From the NCBI GenBank assembly GCA_007449985.2, contig VIIQ02000901.1, positions 25,238-89,237 on the forward strand: 64,000 nucleotides of DNA. Reading direction: 5' to 3'. Each line of letters begins with the position of its first letter. Positions within the stretch are counted from its first letter, which is position 1. Of the stretch, positions 56,067 to 64,000 are shown piece by piece. The notes beneath the pieces are model-generated. The model had not been told where the DNA came from, made no database searches, and saw only the letters and a list, made by a program, of their open reading frames with translations. The position numbers were made by a program, and so were the translations under genes. This DNA is from Desmodesmus armatus (lineage: Eukaryota; Chlorophyta; Chlorophyceae; Sphaeropleales; Scenedesmaceae).

Positions 56067-56126
<60 letters not shown>

Positions 56127-56643
56127 ACCCTCTGGCCCGATCGGGCAACAGCAGCAGGCCCCGCCTGCAGCCGTGCGCGAGGGCGCGCCAGCTGCCGCAG
56201 CTGCCTCAAGCAACACCAGCAGCAGCACCAGCAGCAACGCCAACAGCAGCACCTGCGGTACCAAGAAGCGCCCTGTGTCTGAGAGCCGGCGCAAGCTGGC
56301 TCGCCGCCAGGCCGCCGCCTCTGCATCGCAGGCCGGCCCAGCAGCAGGCACCCCAGGTGCACAGCAGCGCGTGACAGCCACAGCTCGGGCGGCAGGGTCT
56401 GAACTGAAGCGGCAGCGCATTGAGCAGTTCAGGCTGGTGCTATCCAAGCAACAGCAGCAGCAAGAGCAGCGCCGCTCGCCCAGAGGTTTGCAGCGCCGTC
56501 AGCAGCAGCAGCAGCAGGACAGCCAGGCCGCACTTCCCTCCATCATCCCAGCGGGCTTCAGCGCCTTGCAGTACGCTGGCACGCCCGCCCCAGAAGGGGG
56601 CTCGCCACAGCTGTGGCCGGCCACCCCCTGGGCCCCCCTCAGC
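56008..56643 (+). CDS. Possible coding exon of a polyQ/Ala protein (partial)
   Basis: An open frame from near the LINE array to about 56640. A run of about 19 Gln codons (56068-56126) is followed by Ser/Ala-rich sequence and a basic segment (KKRPVSESRRKLARRQ, about 56265; SELKRQRIEQFRLVLSKQQ, about 56400) resembling nuclear low-complexity proteins. The upstream bases ctcgcag could be an acceptor. It is cut off downstream by the insert at 56644-56968. The minus frames give poly-Cys, poly-Leu or poly-Ala and look less likely. Family unknown. Confidence 0.4.
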
Positions 56644-56968
56644 ATTAATTCACCTTGCATAGGGATTGCCATTTGTGTGTTACACTTTTTCGGAGAGGGG
56701 GCAAAGCCACCAAACAACAAGTTGAAAAGGGAGAAAGCAACCAGGGGAAGGCCCCAAACACCGGCCCAGGGAGGGTGCGGTGGGCGCGCTGTTGTGTCAA
56801 CAACAGCAAAACGTGCCTTGCAAGAAGCACGGCAAGAGCTAAGCATGCCGTCGCAGTGCGCAAGCCCATGGTTCTGCAGGGCCTGAACCCTGGGTGCATC
56901 AGCTTTGCTGATTAACGCATGGTAATACATTAACATGCTATTAATTCACCTTGCATAGGGATTGCCAT
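56644..56968. repeat. 29-bp direct repeats flanking a LINE 5'-end fragment
   Basis: ATTAATTCACCTTGCATAGG... (29 bp) occurs identically at 56644-56672 and 56940-56968. Between them, 56788-56940 is essentially identical to 60827-60976, the 5' region of the LINE at 60.8 kb. The remaining 115 bp are unassigned. Confidence 0.8.
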
Positions 56969-57539
56969 AATAGAAAAGATGTGTTGAAGTTGTGTTGAAG
57001 GCCTGGTGAGCTACTAAGTGCACCAAGGCACCATAACAAGCATGCATGCATGCAGGTCAGCCGGGACAGCATACACGGCATATGCAGCACTTCGGGAGTG
57101 CCCATGAGTAACTCCCCAGCCACCCAGCGAAAGGGAGAGAGTGTGACCTTAGCGTCACGCAAGCGTCATACAAACATAGGCAGACCTCTTACAGCCACAA
57201 CTGTGGGCATGCAACTGTAAAATCACCAACCACCAGAAAAGGGGTCACCGCGTCAGACATGACGCTGAAGTTGGCAGCTTGGCCACTGAGAGGGCACTGC
57301 TGCGGCCGGCAGCTCTGCCATTGTTTGCATTGCATGTACTCCAAAGCAGAAGTGAGGTGTTGTCCCCAAAGCATGTCCCAACCAAGAAAACTGGCAGGCC
57401 ACATGACACAAGGCAGCTAGTGGGGCTTGCAAGGAGCCGCCGTAGCATACCGCCCCCTACAGCGGGGACAGCAAAAACTGTGTCAAGGGATGGGACATCG
57501 TCACCAAGTGGCTAGCACATGCGCGGGTGACCGTATAGG

Positions 57540-58130
57540 ACGATGTCCAGGCTGTTGTCGCCAGCAAACCGCAACGCGTGCCAGAGGCGCGCTGCCATAG
57601 CTGCTGCCTTAGCCGAATGGCCGCATCACTACAGCAAACGGCGGCTAGCCGAAACACGAACGGCCGCTGCAAAGGAGCGGGCGCAGACCCAAGTCCGGAG
57701 AGAATGTCAAGGCTGCTTTCGCCAGCACACCGCAACGCGAGTCAGAGGCGCGCTGCCATAGCCGCTGCCTGTGCCAAATGGCCGCATCACTCAAGCAACC
57801 GACGGCTAGCCGAGACATGCATGGCCGCTGCACATGAGCGGGCAAACCCAAGAAGGAACACATATCAGGTTGCTGTCTGCACACCGCAACGCGAGCCATA
57901 GGCGCGCTGCCATAGTTGCTGCCTGAGCCACGGCCGCATCACTCAGCAGACGACAGCTAGTCTAAACACGTTTTTGCCGCAGCAAAGGAGCGGGCGGCAA
58001 CCCAAAAGAGCGACATGACGGCACTGCTGCTGTTGCAAGCACACGCGCCCGGGGCGGTGGCATGGCTGCTGCCTGAGCGGCATTAGCAGCAACACTCCAG
58101 CAAAAGACAGCTAGCAGGGGCAAACGGTTG
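57540..58130. repeat. Tandem repeat of about 155 bp, three to four units
   Basis: Units keyed on GCGCGCTGCCATAG at 57587, 57748 and 57902, with a diverged fourth at about 58045. Each also shares gcaacgcg, ggccgcatcact, cggctagc and aggagcgggc. Located just 3' of the DIRS-like ORF. Confidence 0.85.
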
Positions 58131-58138
58131 CATCACTG

Positions 58139-60070
58139 CTACAAGCCAAAGCCACCGTGCTCAATCCTGATAGCCATAATCCGCCAATGCTGGCTGGGCA
58201 GGTGGGCCTGCCCAGAAGGGCCTGCAATGAAGGTGGCATTTGGCAGGTACATGCTGTCTTTAGCCATCAACATCAACTCGTGAAACCACGGCTGAGCAGG
58301 CCAACAAGGAACCACCACAGTGACAGTAGCACGGTCCTCCCGCACCTTCTGAGCTAGCTGCAGCAAGACACTGCTGTTGAAGGGCGGGCAGGCGTAGGCA
58401 TTGTGCCCATGCCAAGGTTGCAGGAATGCATTCGCGCCAGAGCTGCCTGGGCAGCGGTGCATGCTGAAGAACAGCGGCAGCTGTGTGTTACTGTCAGCAG
58501 CAAACAGGTCTAGGGTGTGAGGGCCCCACAGGGTGTTGAGGGCGCAAAAGATGCGCGGGTGCAACTGGAAATCCCCATGGTCCACAAAGCGGGACGGGGC
58601 GTCAGCCAGATTGGACTCAGAGGAGACCCGGACAACCTGAAGGTGCACATGCAGGCTGTCCAGCACCGCCCACAGCAGACGATACTCAGCCATAAGTGCT
58701 GCTGAACGCGAGGCAAACCTACCCAAAACACTCTGCGTAACAGTATTGTCTTCAAACAATCGCACAACCCTGTCTCGTACCAGTGGCGCGTAGGACAGCA
58801 AGGCATAGCGCACAGCGCGCATTTCCTTCTGGTTGATGTGCATACATTGTTCCTCAACAGACCAACGACCAGAAGCTACTGAATCAGGGCTTTCAGCAAG
58901 GTCGGGAATCACAGCGCCCCAGCCCAGGTCAGAAGCATCTACAAACAAGTCGATGGCAGCAGGCCTCAACCTGATAGGAGAGACTAGGTGCTGCTCAGGG
59001 ATCTGACACCACCACTCAAGGTCCCTGAAAGACTGCCGGGAGAGGCGCACATCGCCGCCCCAACCCTTGACACTGCTGCAATCATCGTACAGAGCACGCA
59101 AGAACAAATTGGCAGGCATGACAGCCAACCGAACAGACTGAGCATAACCACAGAAAGACGCCAGGTCGCGCTTGGGCACCAAGCGCTTGTTCAGCTTGGC
59201 TGAAACAATGAGGCCCTTGGCCAGGCGAGCCAGCCTGGCCACTTTGGCAGGGGGGACGGCAAAGGTGCCAGCCGCCAGGTCGACAGTGAGCCCTAGGTGC
59301 TCCAACTGCTGACACGGCTGCCAAACTGACTTCTTTGGGTGCGGTGTGAAACCAAGCCAGTACATCAGGGACAGGATCCACTGAGCACCAGCAGCCGCAC
59401 TCTCAGGGTCAGGGAACAAGAAAAGAAAATCGTCCAAGTATGGCAGCACACGACACCCTGTGCGTGCCAAGCCTCCAGAGGGGGAGGGGTACATGCAGCC
59501 AGGGGGAACCGGGGTGTGGAAAGGAGCGCGCAGGTGGGCAACAAAGGGGCGCGTAACCTTGGTGAAATAATAGGGAGAATTGTTCCAGCCAAAGGGGAGG
59601 CAATTGATCCTGTAATAGCAACTAGCAAACTCAAAACAAAAGTAGTCACGCGCAGAAGGGTGCAAAGGCACCTGGTAGAAAGCGTCCTGCATGTCCGCTT
59701 TCACCGCCCAAGCATTGGCAAGGTCGTAGCGCTGCAACATACGCAGCGTCTCAAAACGGCACTTGTGAGCAACATTAAACTTGTTGCTGTGCTTCAGGTT
59801 GACAACTAACCGCCAGGTCTCCCCTTTAGGCACGCAAAAGGCATTAGAACAGTGGTCAGGCCGGGCGTCCAACTGTGTTAACACCCCAAGCTTCACAAAA
59901 CGAGGAGCCTCTGTGTGCAACCACCACTGCCGCTGAGAATGAGTAGACGGCAGGGGTTTCTTGTAGAAGGGGGTGGGGGACGGCCCCCCCGCCACTCCAC
60001 AGGCACACCATGCTGCAACCAAGAAACGACTGTGGGGGAGGCCCCGATGGCGCGCCAATGACTGGCGCAC
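58139..60070 (-). CDS. DIRS-type reverse transcriptase-RNase H with methyltransferase-like C-terminus
   Basis: An open frame of 643 codons; the first codon is GTG and the first in-frame ATG is near residue 112, so the true start is unknown. RT motifs: SNAFCVPKGETWRLVVNLKH, WAVKADMQDAFYQVPLH, INCLPFGWNNSPYYFTK, and the catalytic VLPYLDDFLFLF (about 59435). RNase H motifs: IDLFVDASDLGWGAVI (about 58940), INQKEMRAVRYAL and RLFEDNTVTQSVL. The C-terminal block GPHTLDLFAADSNTQLPLFF ... YACPPFNSSVLLQLA ... VPCWPAQPWF matches the DNA-adenine-methyltransferase-like domain found after RNase H in DIRS elements. The order RT-RH-MT and the absence of integrase or protease separate it from Ty3/gypsy. It could belong to the TOC3-like algal DIRS group. 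Confidence 0.88.
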   Translation of the reverse strand: MRQSLARHRGLPHSRFLVAAWCACGVAGGPSPTPFYKKPLPSTHSQRQWWLHTEAPRFVKLGVLTQLDARPDHCSNAFCVPKGETWRLVVNLKHSNKFNVAHKCRFETLRMLQRYDLANAWAVKADMQDAFYQVPLHPSARDYFCFEFASCYYRINCLPFGWNNSPYYFTKVTRPFVAHLRAPFHTPVPPGCMYPSPSGGLARTGCRVLPYLDDFLFLFPDPESAAAGAQWILSLMYWLGFTPHPKKSVWQPCQQLEHLGLTVDLAAGTFAVPPAKVARLARLAKGLIVSAKLNKRLVPKRDLASFCGYAQSVRLAVMPANLFLRALYDDCSSVKGWGGDVRLSRQSFRDLEWWCQIPEQHLVSPIRLRPAAIDLFVDASDLGWGAVIPDLAESPDSVASGRWSVEEQCMHINQKEMRAVRYALLSYAPLVRDRVVRLFEDNTVTQSVLGRFASRSAALMAEYRLLWAVLDSLHVHLQVVRVSSESNLADAPSRFVDHGDFQLHPRIFCALNTLWGPHTLDLFAADSNTQLPLFFSMHRCPGSSGANAFLQPWHGHNAYACPPFNSSVLLQLAQKVREDRATVTVVVPCWPAQPWFHELMLMAKDSMYLPNATFIAGPSGQAHLPSQHWRIMAIRIEHGGFGL

Positions 60071-60290
60071 CGACCCAAGCGCTGGGGCAAGGGTGTATCA
60101 CAAGGAAAGGGGTGGGAGGGGGGACCACCATCGCCACAAAAGAGAGAGGAACACAGGAGACACAGCACACTACAATGTGTGCCCACCCTAGGTTGCATGC
60201 AAGAAGCCACCAGGGTGTACAGACAGGAAGCCAAAGGCTGGCACTTACGTGGGGGCCTAGACCCACTCCTGCCTGATGAGGCTCCTTTGC

Positions 60291-60790
60291 TTAGGGCCTG
60301 CCGGCTCCAGCGCTGCTGCTGGAGCCCTCATCGCCGCTGTACAGGGCGTTTGCTGTCACCAGGCACGTGGTCAGCAGGAGATTGCTGTCTGCGCCCTCCA
60401 GCAGCTCCTTGGGGTCTGCTGGCAGCTTCTCCCAGCCAAAGAGGGGCAGAACCACCCACTCTGCTGCTGGTGTGATCATCTGCCAAACCATGCCCAGGTA
60501 CTCTGGCTGCTGCTGGATATCTCCAGCAGGTGACTGCAGGCTTACGTGCTGATTGATTAGCTGGCCTAGCTGCCAGGTCAGATGGGATGGCTCTCCTTGT
60601 GCCCGAAGCATTGCTACTGCTGATCTGGCCACACCACGAGATGCCCTGCAGGCCTGCTTCCCGATCAGCTGTTCCGATGTTGACTCTCTGTGTTCAAAAG
60701 AGCGGAGTGCGGTGCAGCTCCGAAACTGGCTCTGGCACTGTGAGTGCCAAGAATGGGGTTGTTGAGATCGAGCCGGAGGCTAGAGTGTGT
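60291..60790 (-). pseudogene. Possible gag-like fragment of the DIRS element
   Basis: The minus-strand frame 60632-60291 (SHLTWQLGQLINQHVSLQSP ... EYLGMVWQMITPAAEW) lies upstream of the RT ORF, where a DIRS gag would be. No diagnostic motif is visible, and its 5' part is cut or shifted near the LINE junction. Confidence 0.35.
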
Positions 60791-60984
60791 AACACTACAA
60801 AACGCTACCGAAGTAGCGAGTCGCGCTGTTGTGTCAACAACAGCAAAACGTGCCTTGCAAGAAGCACGGCAAGAGCTAAGCATGCCGTCGCAGTGCGCAA
60901 GCCCATGGTTCTGCAGGGCCTGAACCCTGGGTGCATCAGCTTTGCTGATTAACGCATGGTAATACATTAACATGCTAGTAATGC

Positions 60985-61512
60985 GTAGGGCTCCAACCCT
61001 GCGCATGGGCTGCCACAATGTCAATGGCTGGCAGCCAAGTTAAGGGCTTGTTGGCTCTCTACAAGGCCCTCGGCTTGGATGTAGTAGTGGCAGCCGATAC
61101 ACACGTCAGCTTCTTGCAGCGCACTCACCTAGAGTCACGCCTGCTGGCCAGGGCTGGCGCAGCTACTGGTGTCTGGCCTACTAGCAGACAGCACAGTTGC
61201 GGGCAGGGAACAGTACTTATCAAGGACAGCCTGCGCGGTCCGGCAAGCTGCAGGTTCGTGCCAGTGGGGCGACACCAGGTCCGTCTTCCCCGGCCACCAA
61301 TGGCAGGCTGCTCCGCGTGCCGCTGCGGTGGGGGGGACAGGACTTGGACCTGGTTGGGGTATACTTTCATGCTGCAGAATACCAGCGCAACGTAGACATC
61401 ATAGAAGGCACCCTGCAGGAGTGTGCGCCGCTGCTCCCGGGGTCGCATGATCGCTTTGGGGGACTGGAACTTTTGTGCCCTGCCCTAGCGTTGATCGCGG
61501 TTGCGTCCGTGC

Positions 61513-61545
<33 letters not shown>

Positions 61546-61956
61546 AGGGGGCAGGGTCTGGGGAGGAGGGGACGGGAGCCAGCCGCAACCGTTGCAGCAG
61601 CGGGGCCAGGGGCAGCTGCCACGCGCGACCACAGCCCCTACAGCTGCGTGGCGGCGGTGTGTGCCAAACCTGCGGGACGTCTGCGGGCCAAGCACCCCCA
61701 CAAGCGAGCATACACCTACTTTCACCCTCGGGGTATCTCGCGGTTGGACAGGGTGTATGTCAGCACAGGGCTGCTGCCACAGGTGGCAGCTGTCCGGCAT
61801 GCAGATCAGCAACCATCAATCAGCGACCACACTCCTGTGGTGGTGCAGCTGCTGCCGTCAAGGCCAGGGGTGTTGGGCCCAGGCCTCCCGAAGCTGCACT
61901 TGTCCCTGCAAGGGGACTCAGAGTGCGAGCAGCAGCTGGCAGACTGGCTGGCGTAG
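60985..61956 (+). pseudogene. LINE AP-endonuclease domain, frameshifted
   Basis: Endonuclease pieces occur in order but in different frames: MGCHNVNGW (about 60999), DVVVAADTHVSFLQRTH (about 61078), DLDLVGVYFHAAEYQRNV (about 61340), a GDWNFCAL-type motif (about 61458), then AYTYFHPRGISRLDRVYVS (about 61705) and SISDHTPVVVQLL (about 61815), the C-terminal SDH motif of APE-type LINE endonucleases. At least three single-base shifts are needed. A Gln/Ala repeat sits inside at about 61515. Confidence 0.75.
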
Positions 61957-62257
61957 AGGATGCAGCCATGCCCTCTGACCCGCTAGCTATGGTAGTGGGG
62001 TGGTCATCATTCAAGCAGCGGTTGCGGCTCCAGGTTCAGGCCCTCACCGGGAAGCCAAAGCCCGGCGGGCCTCAGGGGTCGGCAGCCCGCAGAAAGGAAG
62101 CATGGGGTGCAGTGCAGGCAGCACGGCAGCGGGGCACAGTGCCAGGATGGGGCACAGGTGCAGGCAGCCGTGACCGAACTGCAGGAGCCTCCTCTGGCCT
62201 TGCAAGCCTGCTCACCCAGGAGGAGGAAGTATTGCGGCAGCGTAGGCGCAGCAGTGG

Positions 62258-64000
62258 GTGCATCTGGGGGAGCGGCCTAATCCTGTCATGACCAGATGTT
62301 GCGGCCTAGCCAAGGAGCATCGTTCATTGCTGGGCTGCACGCACCTGGGTGGGTCATTTGGTGGTGGGTGGGTGGGTTGGCCAGCATGTGGGACGCCGGT
62401 ATGCAGAGGTCAGCACAACTCCGCAGTGCAGCCTGCAGCACAGCAGGCGGTGCTGCAGGCCATGGCACAGCACAGCCAGCGGCTGACGGCCGAGCAAGCT
62501 GCTGAGCTGGGGAGTGCATCGGTGTCAGTTGAGGAGGTAGCGGGCCCCATCCTGCGTACAGCGCCTGGCAAGGCTCCGGGGTGTGACGGTATTCCTGGGT
62601 AACTGTTCAGGCGGTACCGACAGCAGCTTGCCCCCATCCTGGCCAAACTGTACTCGGCCGTTGGGGCAACACAGCAGTGCCCACCGGGTTTCTTGATGGG
62701 CGGTCGTGCCAGTGCTGAAACCTGGTGGGGTGCACACAATGTGGATGCTTATCGCCCCATTCCAATTACTTAACTATGATTACCGTCTTATGGCCAAGTT
62801 ACTGGCCAACAGGTTGTTGCAAGTGGCGGGGGTCATGATCGATCCAGCGCAGTGTGCTTTTTTGCAGCATCGGCACATAGGGGATAGTGTGCGGCTGCTG
62901 CAGCTGCTGCCCAGGTGCTGCGTGCCCGCCACCAAACAGCCATAGCTGCTTTCCTGGACTTCAGGAAGGCTTATGACACTGTGTCAAGGGAGTTTCTGTT
63001 TGCAGCTGGGAGGCCCTTGGGTGGGTACCGGGTTTCTGCAGTGGATAAGCTGCTGTTGACAGACACTTGACATGTGCAGTTGTCAATGGCTTTCAGAGCT
63101 CTTTCTTTCGGTGTGGTGCTGGGGTTAGGCAGGGCTGCCCTCTGGCATCCCTGATGTACCTGTTTGCAGGGCAGGCGTTGCTCTGCCATCTCAAGCATTG
63201 GCATTGGTATTGATTTCGAGCCGGCACTTGTCGCCACACAGTATGCGGATGATGTGGAGCCCCTCCTGCCTGGGGAGCTGATGTTTCTGGCCTGTTGGAG
63301 CATTTGTCGGTGTATGGGGATGCCACAGGCAGCGGGTGAGCCACCCAAGTGTCAACTTTGCCTTTGGGCCAAGCGTGGTGGATCCTGCCCCTGTGGCAGG
63401 CATGGCGGTGCGTGACACCTGCAAAAGCCTGGGGGTTGTCTTTTGGTGGGCAGTGTGGGGGTGGTTGGAGTGGATTGGGAGCATCGGCTGAGCATTGTGC
63501 GGGAACGGGTGCAGAAGATCAGCCGCATCCTGACCTGTCCATGTTTGGCCGGGCTTTCGCGTTCAATGGGTACGCTATCTCCACACTGTTTATCATGCAC
63601 ACTTGCTGGGCCCTGCCAGCTGAGCATGCCAGGCAACTAATCAAATGGGCTTCTGCCCTTGTTTGATGCTGGCCTGGGCCCTGATGATGATCAGCGACGG
63701 GCACCAGGGGTCCCAAGGCGTGTATGGGCCCACCCTAGGGAGGGAGGTTTGGGTCTGCTGCCAGTGCGGCCCACCTTCACTCTCGCCTGGCTTGTGAGGC
63801 AGTGCAAGTGTTGGTGGGGATGCTCGCAAGCCTTGGGTTGCAGTCAGCAGGGAGCTGTTGCAGCACCATGTGCCGTTGGTGCCTGGTGGGGGTTATTGGG
63901 GCTTGGCCTTGTGTGACAAGGTCGGTTGTTCAGGGACGCTGGGGGCCAGCTGTTGCCAGACCCCTTGCGTGCTTTTGCCCTGGCATCAGGGCTCTGCCGT
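62258..64000 (+). pseudogene. LINE reverse-transcriptase region, many single-base indels
   Basis: Collinear with 52451-54220 at high identity but broken by many one-base deletions, often in short homopolymers (for example 62690-62705, 62912, 63008-63015), plus a few substitutions and small gaps (about 63197-63230). RT motifs are recognisable (AYDTVSREF, QGCPLA, QYADDVEPLL) but shift frame. Truncated by the window end. Confidence 0.85.

Larger units (their letters stand above)
56969..60826 (-). mobile_element. DIRS-like retrotransposon remnant
   Basis: Holds an intact RT-RNase H-methyltransferase-like ORF on the minus strand and a possible gag fragment upstream of it (60632-60291). About 0.6 kb of tandem repeats and 0.57 kb of unassigned sequence lie downstream. 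No tyrosine-recombinase motif was seen, and split or inverted terminal repeats could not be defined. The right edge is set by the LINE that begins at about 60827. Outer borders are approximate. Confidence 0.6.
60827..64000 (+). mobile_element. L1-type LINE, fuller copy, running off the window end
   Basis: Starts at about 60827 (tgttgtgtcaacaacagc). It includes a 5' UTR shared with 56788-56940, an endonuclease domain, a linker, and the RT region matching 52448 onward. It inserts into the DIRS-like element. The 3' end is outside the window. Confidence 0.85.

Noticed and set aside
1..64000. CRISPR array, bacterial operon, riboswitch or rRNA
   Set aside because: No regularly spaced repeats with unique spacers, no ribosome-binding-site-led gene strings and no rRNA-like sequence. 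The intron-rich genes are eukaryotic.

Overview
The window looks like nuclear DNA of a chlorophyte green alga, probably Chlamydomonadales. It is GC-rich, with intron-dense genes, long CAG-encoded Gln/Ala tracts, canonical GT-AG introns, TGTAA polyadenylation-type signals after stop codons, and repeat families of the kind known from Chlamydomonas and Volvox (L1-type LINE, DIRS-like element, KDZ DNA transposon). No species is assigned.

Layout. (1) 1060-18446 (+): one very large gene for a Ulp2/SENP6-7-type SUMO protease. The C48 triad is readable (His 9777-9779, Asp 10695-10697, Cys 12197-12199). Several exons exist in two or three tandem copies, and the protein carries several candidate SUMO-interacting motifs. 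(2) 18.5-24.2 kb: gene-poor, strongly A/C-rich on the + strand, with a 20/60-bp tandem repeat. (3) 26392-24181 (-): a low-complexity protein with a PP1-docking-like motif. (4) 44601-27245 (-): a VWA-domain gene (VWA-A). Its ten exons total 1065 nt, exactly 355 codons including the stop. Its first intron is 13.26 kb because it holds a complete-looking DNA transposon (31309-44110) with about 119-bp terminal inverted repeats. (5) The transposon carries a KDZ (Kyakuja-Dileera-Zisupton) transposase gene on + (31911-36432) and a convergent 14-exon gene of unknown function on - (43464-39191). (6) 45129-49781 (+): VWA-B, a paralog head-to-head with VWA-A and sharing a 527-bp intergenic region. (7) 51.3-64 kb: a repeat graveyard. 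The 3' end of a multi-spanning membrane-protein gene is broken by a 279-bp tRNA-related element and by four tandem L1-type LINE insertions at one target site. Then come a polyQ coding fragment, a DIRS-like element (RT-RNase H-methyltransferase-like ORF) and a second, frameshift-riddled LINE copy running off the window end.

How parts relate. Host genes are the SUMO protease, the gene at 24-26 kb, the two VWA genes and the membrane-protein remnant. The KDZ element exploits an intron, so VWA-A can still be spliced to an open frame. Small-scale tandem duplication of exons recurs in the SUMO protease, in VWA-A and in the transposon passenger gene. Introns share a polarity: G-runs after the donor and C-runs before the acceptor, visible on both strands.

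Limits. Exon boundaries are inferred by eye from GT-AG sites, phase and paralog comparison. Single-base frameshifts, especially after 60.9 kb, may be sequencing errors rather than biology.
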